The notes under the pieces: model-generated
Database searches by the model: none
The model's input: the letters and a program-made list of their open reading frames with translations, nothing else
Told to the model about the DNA's origin: nothing
Translations under genes and position numbers: made by a program
Origin: CAYVLA01 sp964549615 [NCBI: uncultured Thermococci archaeon]
GTDB lineage: Archaea; CAYQAE01; CAYVLA01
Direction of reading: 5' to 3'
Assembly (NCBI GenBank): GCA_964549615.1
Contig: CAZJVP010000032.1
Location: forward strand, 1-37,187
Length of the DNA stretch: 37,187 bases
Shown here: positions 15,899-24,600 of the stretch, piece after piece
Layout of the letters: each line of letters begins with the position of its first letter
Position numbering within the stretch: the first letter of the stretch is position 1

Positions 15899-18678
15899 GT
15901 CCGTCCTTGGAGTCGGAGCTTGCACCAGTCATGGAGGCCGCCGGGATATTCAGGCTTAACCAGGTTCAAGAGCGGGCGATTCCGTCCATCTTGGAGGGGA
16001 AGAACGTCCTCATCGTTGCGCCCACCGGGTCGGGAAAGACGGAGGCGGCGATGATCCCCATCCTGGCCAGGTACCTTAGGAACCGGTGCAGCGGGATCTC
16101 GATCCTCTACATCACCCCCCTCAGGGCCCTCAACCGGGACATAGTGAGGAGGATTTCCCAGTGGGCAGAACATCTCGGCCTCAGGGTCGATGTCAGGCAC
16201 GGGGATACTCCCCACCCCAGGCGGAGGGAGCAGACCAAGTCGCCTCCAGAGCTTCTCGTGACCACCCCTGAGACCCTGCAGGCTCTCCTGACGGGGAAGA
16301 TGATGCGCAGGAACCTCTCATCCGTCAGATGGGTCATAGTGGACGAGGTCCATGCGCTGGTGTCCAACAAGCGCGGCGTCCAGCTCTCGGTCGGGCTTGA
16401 GCGGCTGGCGATTGCCACTTCGGCCGACTTCCAACGCGTCGGGCTTTCCGCCACGCTCGCGAATCCGGAGGATGCTGCGAGGCTGATCTTCGGTTCCAGG
16501 CCCTTTGAGATCCAGGTCACCAAGATGCCCAAGCATTATCAGTTCAGGATCGAGTATCCCGAGCCGCGGATTGAGGACCTGCAGCTCGCAGACGATCTGT
16601 TCTCATCGCCCGAGGCGGCCGCGCGAGTTCGCAGGTTCAAGGAGCTTGCCGAATCCCACGATTCCGTCCTCATCTTCGCGAATGCGAGGACGATCGTCGA
16701 ACTCCTCGGCCACAGGCTCTCCAGGCTCGTGAACGCCGGGGTTCATCACGGGTCGGTCTCCCGGTCGGAACGAGAATCGATGGAGGACGCCTTCAAGAAA
16801 GGCGAGTTGCGAGTCTTGGTCTGCACCTCAACGCTGGAGCTTGGGATAGACGTCGGTTTCGTTGACTACGTGGTCCAGTATCAGTCGCCGATGGCCGTCT
16901 CGTCGCTGGTCCAGAGGTTCGGCCGGTCAGGCCACCGTCTGGATCGAACCTCCAAGGGATCGATCATCTGCACCACCCCGGAACAGATCCTTGAATCGAT
17001 AGCCATCGCCAGGCTTTTCCTGGAGGGGAAACTTGAGCCCCTCAAGATGCACAAGAACGCGCTTGACGTGCTCGCCCATCAGCTGGTCGGACTCGTGATG
17101 GACGGGCTGCGGATCGGGCCGAAGGAGGCATTCGCCATCCTGCGCAGGGCCCATCCCTACGCCACCCTTGATTTCGGGGAGTTCAAGGCCGTGCTAGACT
17201 TCATGCAGGGCCTGGGCATACTCTCGGTCTCGGCCAACCGGATTTCAAAGACCGGATCGACGCTGGACTACTACTACGAGAACCTGTCCATGATACCGGA
17301 TGAGCGCAGGTATCCCATCGTCGACACCTCCACCGGCGGCATCGTGGGAAGCCTGGGAGAAGAGTTCGTCGCCCTCCACTGCAAGGTTGGCCTGGACTTC
17401 ATATGCCGGGGCAAGGTGTGGCGCGTCGCAAGGTTGGGCGAGGATGGCGTCGTCTACGTCACGCCGAGCGGGAACGACGTCGGGGCCGTGCCCGGCTGGG
17501 ACGGGGAGCTTCCTCCCGTTCCGCGGGAGGTGGCGGAGCGTGCGGCCCTCTTGCGAAGGCACATGGACCTGCTGGAGCCCGGGATCGATGCGGACGATGC
17601 GGCCATGTACGCGGTGGAGGCCGAGATTCGATCCGAGCGGGCGGACGGCGTTGTGCCCGACCCCGAGGAGATCGTGTTCGAGGTCTTCGACCGCTTCCTC
17701 GTGGTTCACTCTTGCTTCGGAACCAGGATCAACCGGACCCTGCTCTTCCTCTTGAAACAACTCTCGCGGCGAGCCGGAGCACCAGGGAATGGTGGATCAC
17801 TGGTGGCCTCAAGCTGCGACCCATACAGGATCCTGATGCAGTTCGCACGAGCCCGGGAGTTCTCATTCGTGCAGGGGATGGCGGCGGCTCTTGGGAGCTT
17901 GACGCGGGAGGAGGTCGAAAGGTATGTTCGCTCGGAGATCGAGGCAGAATTCCCCTTCGTGCTCAAGCACATCGCGGCCCGGTTCGGCGCGATACCGCGC
18001 GGCATCCACCTGTTCGATCCGAGGTCCCGCGATCTTGAAAGGATATACAGGGATACCCCGATCTACCTTGAGGGGATCCGCGAGGGCAGCGTTGAGCAGC
18101 TCGACATCGACGGAGCCAGGGAGCTGGTTCAGGCCATCTGCAAGGGCAAGATCAAGGTTCGCTGTTTGGAGAGGTCGGACGAGGAGGGCCCGACGACCTG
18201 TGCCAGGCGCATCCTTAACCGTCTCGCGGAAGTCCCGGAACTCGGCCGCGGGACATCGAGGGAGGAAGTGGAGAAGGTGAGGAATAGGCTCCTGGCACGC
18301 ACCGTTCATCTGCGCTGTTTCGACTGCGGCCGCGCGGCACGCGCAAGGATCGCCGACCTGGACGAGATGCCAAGCTGCTCGTGCGGCTCCAGGTTCCTGA
18401 CCATGCCATCCGGGGCAGAGGAGAGGCTAATGTTGGACCTAAAGGTCTCCGGCGCTAGGATCGAAAGCCGCGAGGCAATATCCAGGCTGAAGTGGAAGGC
18501 CGACCTCATCTCGATCTATGGCAGGAAGGCAGTCATCGCGCTCTCCGTTAGGGGCATAGGGCCACAGACAGCCTCGAGGATCCTGAGCAAGATGCACGAC
18601 AAGGACGATGAGTTCATTGCGGATCTGATCCGCGCGAGCGGGGCCTACGAGGCAACGAGGCGTTACTGGAAAGCCTAG
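15886..18678 (+). CDS. Lhr-family superfamily 2 helicase (archaeal aLhr type)
   Basis: This is a 930-residue DEAD/DEAH helicase of the Lhr family. The Q-motif region FRLNQVQERAI (22-32) precedes Walker A APTGSGKT (45-52). The DEVH box is at about 152-155, LSATLAN at about 187-193 and motif VI QRFGRSGHR at about 343-351. The long C-terminal half contains the Lhr winged-helix and core domains (VLAHQLVGLVMDG), ending with a four-cysteine cluster C811-x2-C814...C831-x-C833 that probably binds zinc. Archaeal Lhr proteins unwind DNA and RNA-DNA hybrids and are linked to repair and replication restart, or, in the aLhr2 branch, to strand annealing. The start overlaps the DUF763 gene. Confidence 0.93.
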   Translation: MAEVGPSLESELAPVMEAAGIFRLNQVQERAIPSILEGKNVLIVAPTGSGKTEAAMIPILARYLRNRCSGISILYITPLRALNRDIVRRISQWAEHLGLRVDVRHGDTPHPRRREQTKSPPELLVTTPETLQALLTGKMMRRNLSSVRWVIVDEVHALVSNKRGVQLSVGLERLAIATSADFQRVGLSATLANPEDAARLIFGSRPFEIQVTKMPKHYQFRIEYPEPRIEDLQLADDLFSSPEAAARVRRFKELAESHDSVLIFANARTIVELLGHRLSRLVNAGVHHGSVSRSERESMEDAFKKGELRVLVCTSTLELGIDVGFVDYVVQYQSPMAVSSLVQRFGRSGHRLDRTSKGSIICTTPEQILESIAIARLFLEGKLEPLKMHKNALDVLAHQLVGLVMDGLRIGPKEAFAILRRAHPYATLDFGEFKAVLDFMQGLGILSVSANRISKTGSTLDYYYENLSMIPDERRYPIVDTSTGGIVGSLGEEFVALHCKVGLDFICRGKVWRVARLGEDGVVYVTPSGNDVGAVPGWDGELPPVPREVAERAALLRRHMDLLEPGIDADDAAMYAVEAEIRSERADGVVPDPEEIVFEVFDRFLVVHSCFGTRINRTLLFLLKQLSRRAGAPGNGGSLVASSCDPYRILMQFARAREFSFVQGMAAALGSLTREEVERYVRSEIEAEFPFVLKHIAARFGAIPRGIHLFDPRSRDLERIYRDTPIYLEGIREGSVEQLDIDGARELVQAICKGKIKVRCLERSDEEGPTTCARRILNRLAEVPELGRGTSREEVEKVRNRLLARTVHLRCFDCGRAARARIADLDEMPSCSCGSRFLTMPSGAEERLMLDLKVSGARIESREAISRLKWKADLISIYGRKAVIALSVRGIGPQTASRILSKMHDKDDEFIADLIRASGAYEATRRYWKA

Positions 18679-18690
18679 GCATGGATGGAT

Positions 18691-18717
18691 GAAAAAGGAG
18701 AAAAAAGGGAAAAAAAT
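18691..18717 (-). terminator. Multi-T-run transcription terminator of the thermosome gene
   Basis: Read on the minus strand, right after the thermosome stop (18732), there are three T runs of 5-7 nt separated by short C-rich spacers. Oligo-T tracts of this kind are the standard intrinsic termination signal in archaea. On the plus strand the same tract is purine-rich and would not stop the convergent Lhr transcript in the same way. Confidence 0.75.
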
Positions 18718-18731
18718 GGGGCCAGCCGATC

Positions 18732-20363
18732 CTAGTACTCTGGCCCGTACTCACCGCTCGGCGGCGTCTTGGGCTTCTCCAGCTCCTTCGAAGCTATGAC
18801 GTCGTCGATCCTCAGGATCATCATGGTGGCGTCGCAGGCCGACTTGATGGCCTGGGTCTTGACCGACCATGGCTCGACGACGTTCAGCTTGTACATGTCC
18901 TTGATCTTGCCGGTGAGAACGTCAAGCCCCATCGCCGGGCCCTTCTCGGCGCTTGCAGCCATTAGATCCTGCATCGTGTCGATCGGGTCAAGCCCGGCGT
19001 TCTCGCCCAGGGCCCTTGGGATCGCTTTCAGAGCCTCGCTGAATGCCTCGACGGCCAGGCCCTCTCGGCCTCCGACCGTCTTCGCATACTCATCGAGCTC
19101 TCTGCAGATCGCTATCTCGCTCGCTCCCCCGCCCGCAACTATCTTCGGGTGCTGGAGCACTTGGGCGACCACGCAAACGGCGTCGTGGAGGGCCCGCTCG
19201 ATCTCGTCGACGACATGCTCGGTCCCGCCCCTAACGAGGATTGTCACGGCCTTCGGGTTCTTGCAGTTCTCAACGAATATCATCTCGTCGCCCGCGATCT
19301 TCCGCTCCTCCACAAGGCCCGCGGTGCCGAGGTCGTTCTTGCTCAGCTCCTTGAGGCTCATCACCACGTTGCCGCCGGTCGCTCGGCTCAGCTTCTCCAT
19401 GTCAGATTCCTTGACTCGGCGCGCGGCCAGTATCCCCGCCTTCGCGAGGTAGTGTTGGGCGAGGTCATCTATTCCCTTCTGGCAGAGGAGGACGTTTGCT
19501 CCGGTCTCCTTGACCTTGTCGACCATCTTCTTCAGCATGTTCTCCTCCTCCTCGAGGAACTGGCGGAGCTGGTCCGGGGACGTGATGTTGATCTTGGCAT
19601 CGGTCTCGGTCTTCTCTATTTCGAAGGCCTGGTTGACCAACGCAATCTTGGCGTTCTCGACGCGCTTCGGCATGCCCGGGTGCACTCGCTCCTTGTCGAT
19701 GAGTATCCCGTGGATCAATTGAGAATCGGTGACTGCGCCGCCCTCCTTCTTCTCGAGCTTGACATGGTCGATATCGACCTCGTACTTGTCGTTGACCTTC
19801 TCCGCCACGAGTTTGACTGCCTTCACCGCCAACTCGGCGAGCTCCTCCCTCGCCACCTCGGCGCCCTTTCCGGTCATCGCCGTGATCGCGATGTTGGTCA
19901 GAACCTTGACGTCATCGGGCTCGACGGGCTTTGCAATTTTGTCGAGGATTTCCAAGGCCTTGGCTTGGGCCATCCTGTAGCCCTTTATGATGACAGTCGG
20001 GTGCACGTCCTGGTCCAAGAGTTCCTCGGCCTTGGCGAGCAGCTCCCCTGCGAGGACCACGGCGGATGTGGTTCCGTCGCCGACCTCCTCATCCTGCGTC
20101 TTCGCGACTTCGACCAACATCTTGGCGGCTGGGTGCTCGACGTCCATCTCGTCGAGGATCGTTGCTCCGTCGTTGGTGATCACTACGTCGCCGAGGGTGT
20201 CGACGAGCATCTTGTCCATGCCGCGTGGGCCCAGCGTGGTCCTGACGGCTTCTGCGATTATCTTCGCGGCCATGATGTTGTTTCTCTGGGCGTCTCTACC
20301 TCTGGTTCTTTCCGAACCTTCCTTCAGTATCAAAACGGGTGTTCCGCCTAGCTGAGATGCCAT
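18732..20363 (-). CDS. thsA: Thermosome subunit (group II chaperonin)
   Basis: This is a 543-residue group II chaperonin subunit that assembles into an ATP-driven folding chamber without a GroES-type lid. Nucleotide-binding motifs are [17 protein letters not shown] and [15 protein letters not shown] near the N-terminus, with [17 protein letters not shown] in the C-terminal equatorial half. The apical protrusion region is present. The C-terminus ends GEYGPEY and lacks the GGM repeats seen in many thermosomes. ATG 20363 is preferred over the open frame to 20456, because gaggtga lies 8 nt upstream and a strong TATA box sits at 20406-20417, inside that extension. It is followed by a T-run terminator. 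Confidence 0.97.
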   Translation of the reverse strand: MASQLGGTPVLILKEGSERTRGRDAQRNNIMAAKIIAEAVRTTLGPRGMDKMLVDTLGDVVITNDGATILDEMDVEHPAAKMLVEVAKTQDEEVGDGTTSAVVLAGELLAKAEELLDQDVHPTVIIKGYRMAQAKALEILDKIAKPVEPDDVKVLTNIAITAMTGKGAEVAREELAELAVKAVKLVAEKVNDKYEVDIDHVKLEKKEGGAVTDSQLIHGILIDKERVHPGMPKRVENAKIALVNQAFEIEKTETDAKINITSPDQLRQFLEEEENMLKKMVDKVKETGANVLLCQKGIDDLAQHYLAKAGILAARRVKESDMEKLSRATGGNVVMSLKELSKNDLGTAGLVEERKIAGDEMIFVENCKNPKAVTILVRGGTEHVVDEIERALHDAVCVVAQVLQHPKIVAGGGASEIAICRELDEYAKTVGGREGLAVEAFSEALKAIPRALGENAGLDPIDTMQDLMAASAEKGPAMGLDVLTGKIKDMYKLNVVEPWSVKTQAIKSACDATMMILRIDDVIASKELEKPKTPPSGEYGPEY

Positions 20364-20405
20364 ATGTAGGGTCACCTCGAACTCAACGGCTGTGGTTATT
20401 TGCCA

Positions 20406-20417
20406 GTTATATAAAAA
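20406..20417 (-). promoter_or_regulatory. TATA box of the thermosome gene
   Basis: The minus strand reads tttttatataac, a near-ideal archaeal TATA box. It predicts a start site near 20386 and a leader of about 22 nt holding the Shine-Dalgarno sequence gaggtga. This is one of the strongest promoters in the window, as expected for an abundant chaperonin. Confidence 0.8.
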
Positions 20418-20572
20418 TCTTACAGCCGGGCCGTGCCTGGCGGACCTTCCTGGCATGCTGAAGACAGGGTGGAAATGCTCAGTTTTTCGGGCGACGCATC
20501 GTCACGGCGACCGGCTTTCCGGGCCTCCCCTCCTCGGTAATAGTTTTAAGATCTCCGTTTCGAAACGATGGC

Positions 20573-20824
20573 ATGCAGCTATTTCTGGGCTATGCCGCCC
20601 TGCTGATCGTTGTTGGCCAGGTGCTGGCCGTCCTTGGGGTCATCTTGGTCATCTACTTCTCCGTTCGCCAGAGACTGCAGGAGCGCGCTCGTCCCGCGAA
20701 GAAACGCAGGAGAAAGGGCCTCCCCTACCCGGATCTTCACTACCTTCACGTCTTGCGGCAGCGTTACCCTGTGGGCAGGCGGCTGAGGCAGGCTTTCCTG
20801 AAGGGAAAGACTCCGGGGATCTAG
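20573..20824 (+). CDS. Small membrane protein with basic cytoplasmic tail
   Basis: The 83-residue protein has one long hydrophobic segment (about residues 4-30, GYAALLIVVGQVLAVLGVILV) followed by a strongly basic tail with the cluster RPAKKRRRKG. The positive-inside rule places the tail in the cytoplasm. Function is unknown; the basic tail could bind nucleic acid or phospholipid. It starts at ATG 20573. A TATA-like gttttaag at 20544-20551 lies about 25 nt upstream, so the message is probably leaderless. It is divergent from the thermosome gene and ends 4 nt before the stop of the convergent Ku gene. Confidence 0.6.
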   Translation: MQLFLGYAALLIVVGQVLAVLGVILVIYFSVRQRLQERARPAKKRRRKGLPYPDLHYLHVLRQRYPVGRRLRQAFLKGKTPGI

Positions 20825-20827
20825 GGC

Positions 20828-21631
20828 CTACGTGGCCGGCCTGGTCTTAGCCTTTGCCGTCTCGACGCTGGCCTTCAGGGCCTCGATCAGGCTCTTGGGT
20901 TCCTCCGGCTGTGGGGTTGGCGGCGGCTCGACCTTGATCCCGCTCACCTTCGACTCGATCAGGCTGATGAGCGCTTTTCTGTATTCGTCCTCGTGCGCCT
21001 CGGGCCTGAAGCTCTCGGTCATGGCATCCACGAGCTGCTGGGCCATCCGGAGCTCGTTCGGCCGAAGCGTTATGTTTGTGAGGCCCGCGACTACGTCGTC
21101 GGGTTTCCTTATCTCGTCCGGATAGAACATCGTCTCAAGGATCAGTGCTCGCTGAAAGTGCCTGACACAGCAGAGGCGCTGTCTGGTCTTGATCACGATC
21201 TTCGCCACGGCGATGCGGTTGGTCAGTTGCATGACCTGCGTGAGGAGAGCGTATGCCTTCTCTGCCCCCTCCTCGGGCGCCAAGTAGTAGGACTTGTCGA
21301 AGTAGATGGGGTCGATCTCGCTCAGGTCGACGAACTGGATGATGTCGATGTTCTTGCCCTTCGGGAAGGGGACGGATCTTAGGTCATTCTCGTCCAGGGT
21401 CACCCACTTGCCCTTCTCATACTCGTATCCCCTGGAAACGTCCTGCCACGCTATGACCGCGTTGCACTTCGGGCAGACTCGGTCGTACTTAAGCGGGGTG
21501 CCGCACTGGGCGTGAACATAGTTGAAGGCTACGGACTTGGATTCCGTAGCTGGAAACATGTTGACCGGTATCGTGACGAGCCCGAACGTGATGTAGCCCG
21601 ACCAAAGGTAACGCACTGCCTCACCAGTCAT
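20828..21631 (-). CDS. ku: Bacterial-type Ku, DNA double-strand break end-binding protein
   Basis: This is a 267-residue homodimeric Ku of the bacterial type (about 250-300 residues in the family), which threads onto DNA ends and recruits LigD-type ligase in non-homologous end joining. The N-terminus YLWSGYITFGLVTIPVNMFP is diagnostic, as are KYDRVCPKCNAVI, GYEYEKGKWVTLDENDL and FDKSYYLAPEE. The cysteines C43, C53 and C56 with H40 may form a metal site. The tail is Pro/Lys-rich, as in DNA-binding bacterial Ku extensions. The ATG start has a TATA-like gattaataac at about 21648-21657, giving a leaderless message. No LigD, polymerase or ligase gene is in the window. Ku is patchy in archaea, which suggests transfer. 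Confidence 0.95.
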   Translation of the reverse strand: MTGEAVRYLWSGYITFGLVTIPVNMFPATESKSVAFNYVHAQCGTPLKYDRVCPKCNAVIAWQDVSRGYEYEKGKWVTLDENDLRSVPFPKGKNIDIIQFVDLSEIDPIYFDKSYYLAPEEGAEKAYALLTQVMQLTNRIAVAKIVIKTRQRLCCVRHFQRALILETMFYPDEIRKPDDVVAGLTNITLRPNELRMAQQLVDAMTESFRPEAHEDEYRKALISLIESKVSGIKVEPPPTPQPEEPKSLIEALKASVETAKAKTRPAT

Positions 21632-21672
21632 TGCTGGCGGCGCTTTTCGTTATTAATCCTATCAGGCGCTGT

Positions 21673-22659
21673 TCACGCGACCTGCCGCGTGGCCTTCTTG
21701 AGCCCGCTCTCCCTGATCGCAAGCGTCACCGCTAGCGTCTTGGCCCCTTCCGAGATGGGCGTGAGCGTCGGCCTGTCCTTCAATATTGCCTCGGTGAAGT
21801 GCTTGGCCTCGACCTTGTTAAGGTCGACGGCTTGGCTGTGATACTCCTCCCTTGATCCGTTCTCGTTCCAGGTTATCTTCAGCGAATGGGGGTCTTGGAG
21901 GTCTAGGACCGCCCTCTTCGTGAAGATGGAGAGATCGACTATCCACTTGCCCGGATAGCCGCCCGTCGTTGCGACCATCGACCCGACCGCACCCGAGGCG
22001 AACCTGAGGGCGGTCGAACTCACATCCTCTATCTCCAGGTCCTGCACCTCGGTCCAGTAGCGACGATCCATTTCCGCGTGCACCCTGACGATTTCTCCGC
22101 AGAGGTATCTCAGCAAGTCGACCGCATGGGTGGACTGCTCAACTATCTGGCCGCCTCCCATGGAGATCTTCCTCCACCACGATCCGCCGAGGAAGTTGCA
22201 CACGTACTTGCCAAGGGCCATGGTGACCGGTCCGAGCTTTTCTCCTTGGAGAAGGGCCTTTGCCCTTTGAACCCCTTTGCCGAATCTCAGCTGGTAGCCG
22301 ACTTGGCTCTTCACGCCCGCTTTCTCCACCGACCGCACCATTCGCCTCGCGAGTCGCATATCCAGCGCGATCGGCTTCTGGATGAAGATGTGAATGCCCT
22401 TCTCTGCGGCGAGTTCGACCTCGTTGGTGTGTGCGAAGGGTGGCAGGCAGATGTAGACCGCGTCCATCTTTTCCTTCTCGTACATCTCCGCGAAGCTGGT
22501 GTAGGGATTGCCGCCGTACTCTTTGCAGTAGGATTTCGCCTTCTCCTCGACGATGTCACAGAAGGCGGCAAATCTCACGTTGCCCAGTTCCTTGAGCGGC
22601 TTTGCGTGTGCCCTGGCAATTCCGCCAGCACCTATGAAACCCACTGAGAGTTCGCGCAT
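21673..22659 (-). CDS. Gfo/Idh/MocA-family NAD(P)-dependent oxidoreductase
   Basis: The 328-residue protein has an N-terminal Rossmann fold with GFIGAGGIARAHA (8-20) binding NAD(P). The EKP-type motif IQKPIALD (about 93-100) carries the conserved lysine and proline. The C-terminal GFO/IDH/MocA alpha/beta domain contains GGSWWRKISMGGGQIVEQSTHAVDLLRYL, whose histidine is the usual catalytic residue. The family oxidises or reduces sugars, inositols, sugar nucleotides and biliverdin; the specific substrate is not determinable. ATG 22659 is supported by a TATA-like ttaataag near 22690. It is divergent from the MFS gene (22793), and the two might share a metabolite. Confidence 0.92.
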   Translation of the reverse strand: MRELSVGFIGAGGIARAHAKPLKELGNVRFAAFCDIVEEKAKSYCKEYGGNPYTSFAEMYEKEKMDAVYICLPPFAHTNEVELAAEKGIHIFIQKPIALDMRLARRMVRSVEKAGVKSQVGYQLRFGKGVQRAKALLQGEKLGPVTMALGKYVCNFLGGSWWRKISMGGGQIVEQSTHAVDLLRYLCGEIVRVHAEMDRRYWTEVQDLEIEDVSSTALRFASGAVGSMVATTGGYPGKWIVDLSIFTKRAVLDLQDPHSLKITWNENGSREEYHSQAVDLNKVEAKHFTEAILKDRPTLTPISEGAKTLAVTLAIRESGLKKATRQVA

Positions 22660-22792
22660 GCTATCGATCGTAGATCCCTGCCAATTCGCTTATTAATGCA
22701 ATAGGGCGATCTTCCCAGCAAGCGGACGCGGTCTTGCTCGGGGTTGAGGAATCCCAAAAGCGTTTTCAGATCCACCCCGCCTGCGAGGCCCG

Positions 22793-23956
22793 ATGGCCGC
22801 GCAGAGAAGGTTCAAGATCCTTTACTTCACCTACTTCGCTGCGCTTGGCGCCGTGCTCCCATATCAGGTCCTGTTCTTCGAGAGAAAGGGTCTCTCGTTC
22901 ACCCAGATAGGCGTGATCGGATCGGCCGCAGCCGCAGCAGCAATCCCTCTCGGGTTGCTCTGGGTGAATTGGTCCGACAGGGCGGGCAAACGCAGACCTT
23001 TCATCGCCTTCGGCTTCATCTCGCAGATCGCCCTGTGGCTGGGAATCTCAGCGGCATCCGGCTTCTGGGCGTTTCTGCTCCTCATGCTCCTCGCGTCAAT
23101 CCTTGTGCCCCCGCTCGAGGCGCTGCTGAACGTGGTGGTCCTAGCAGGGAGCGACGAAACTAGGAAGGGAACCGAGTACTCTCTGGTCAGGGTATGGGGC
23201 TCCGTCGGCTGGATCGTCTCGGCTGCAGTCGGGGGTGCCCTGGTCCAGTCAATCGAGTTGAGGTTCTCCTTCTTCTTCGGCTCGGCACTGTTGGCTCTCT
23301 GCGTGGTCCAGCAATTCGGAAGCGAACCGCATGGCTCTGGAAGCGCGAACGGCAGACGGCGAGAGGCGACCCGCCTGGGAAGGGAGGTTTCATTCCTCGC
23401 GGCGACCCTGATCAGAGAACTGAGCGTGGGAATTGCTTATGCCTTTCTTTCGATCTACTTGGACAAGATCGGGACCCCCTACTGGCTGCTTGGATGGGCC
23501 TGGGCGATCTCGGCCTTGCCCGAACTCCCGATCATGGTCCTCGCCGGCCGGGCCTCGGACCGGATCGGGAGGAATCCGCTGCTCATTGCGGGGTTTGCCT
23601 GCTCAAGCGCGATGGGATACGCGTACTCCGTTGTGCGGACCCCGGTCCTAGCGGTGCCTTTGATGTCTCTGAGCGGGATATCCTTCGGGCTGTCGCACAT
23701 TGCCTCGGTCGGTTTCATGGCCGACATCGCTCCGCACAACCGGCAGGCAATGGCCCAGGGGGTGTACGTCGTCCTGACCACCAATGTCCCAAGAGTCGCG
23801 GGGCCGTTCCTTGGGGGTCTCATCCTGGACAGGATGGGTCTTGCCGCCCTGTTCTCGACGTCCGGGACGTTATCCCTCATTTCCGCGGTGATCCTTGCTC
23901 CCAGGTGGCTAAGCAGCCGAGGAACGGACCCAAAGGGCCATCATGAAAGTACCTAG
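22793..23956 (+). CDS. MFS transporter
   Basis: The 387-residue protein is a major-facilitator transporter with about 12 hydrophobic segments. A loop between segments 2 and 3 contains WSDRAGKRRP, a version of the MFS motif G-x-x-x-D-R-x-G-R-K-R, and the repeat in the second half reads GRASDRIGRNP. A charged cytoplasmic loop (about residues 178-198) separates the two halves. The N-terminal FKILYFTYFAALGAVLPYQVLFFERKGLS resembles the nucleoside/sugar MFS_1-like group (LacY/NupG-like), so a sugar or nucleoside substrate is possible. The start is ATG 22793. It is divergent from the Gfo/Idh/MocA gene. Confidence 0.93.
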   Translation: MAAQRRFKILYFTYFAALGAVLPYQVLFFERKGLSFTQIGVIGSAAAAAAIPLGLLWVNWSDRAGKRRPFIAFGFISQIALWLGISAASGFWAFLLLMLLASILVPPLEALLNVVVLAGSDETRKGTEYSLVRVWGSVGWIVSAAVGGALVQSIELRFSFFFGSALLALCVVQQFGSEPHGSGSANGRRREATRLGREVSFLAATLIRELSVGIAYAFLSIYLDKIGTPYWLLGWAWAISALPELPIMVLAGRASDRIGRNPLLIAGFACSSAMGYAYSVVRTPVLAVPLMSLSGISFGLSHIASVGFMADIAPHNRQAMAQGVYVVLTTNVPRVAGPFLGGLILDRMGLAALFSTSGTLSLISAVILAPRWLSSRGTDPKGHHEST

Positions 23957-24210
23957 GGGGTTGGTCTGAGTGACTTCCTGCCGGTTGCCTTGTGTGCGGT
24001 GAAGACGATCGGGGAGGAGTTTGGCCAGAAGAGTACACGCCTTGCTTGCCTTTGGGGGGCAGGCCGGAACGATAATGCTTACGGAGGCTGAGTCTCGACA
24101 TGCCCGCCCGGCGCAGGCAGACGGGACCGGGGGTCGGAGAATTCGTAGTAGTTAAGAACGGTGGCGCTGTTCGGTGGCAAGGAAAAAGAGGCCTTGGGAG
24201 GCTGGCTTAC

Positions 24211-24600
24211 ATGGAATACGTGACGAAGATCGACGGCGTGCCGATCAACGTGTGGAGGGCTCCGAAGGAAGGCGAGCCTCGGCCGATAGCTACCCTGCTG
24301 GATGGACAGGATCTAATCACGCCGGGATCCAGGGGCGCCATCGCGGGGTCGGAGAGATTGACGGTGTTGGTCCAGAACTACCGGCCCGGCGGCTTTCACG
24401 AGCCCCACTCCCATGATGATTGTGAGCAGGTCTTCTACGTCCTCAAGGGCAAGGGGGAGTTCCTCCTTGGAAAGGAGTGGGTCCGCATTTCGCAGGGCGA
24501 CGTTCTCTATGTTCCGCGCCACGAGGAGCATGCGGCAAGGAACACCGGTCGGGGGACGCTCGTCCTGATATTCGTGAGCGTCCGATTGCAATCCAAGTGA
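24211..24600 (+). CDS. Single-domain cupin protein
   Basis: From ATG 24211 the protein has 129 residues and one cupin barrel. Cupin motif 1 is FHEPHSHDDCEQVFYVLKGKG, giving metal ligands H-x-H and E, and motif 2 is GDVLYVPRHEEHAARN with the third histidine. Small cupins of this kind act as isomerases, dioxygenases or sugar-binding proteins. The open frame reaches back to ATG 24100, but the extra 37 residues are not cupin-like, and gggagg lies 10 nt before the inner ATG. The stop codon overlaps the GTG of the next gene (GTGA), so the cupin and the metallohydrolase are made together. Confidence 0.85.
   Translation: MEYVTKIDGVPINVWRAPKEGEPRPIATLLDGQDLITPGSRGAIAGSERLTVLVQNYRPGGFHEPHSHDDCEQVFYVLKGKGEFLLGKEWVRISQGDVLYVPRHEEHAARNTGRGTLVLIFVSVRLQSK

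Noticed and set aside
19149-20351. 400-codon plus-strand frame antisense to the thermosome gene
   Set aside because: A typical long antisense shadow of a highly biased GC-rich gene; its Leu/Asp/Val-rich sequence matches nothing.
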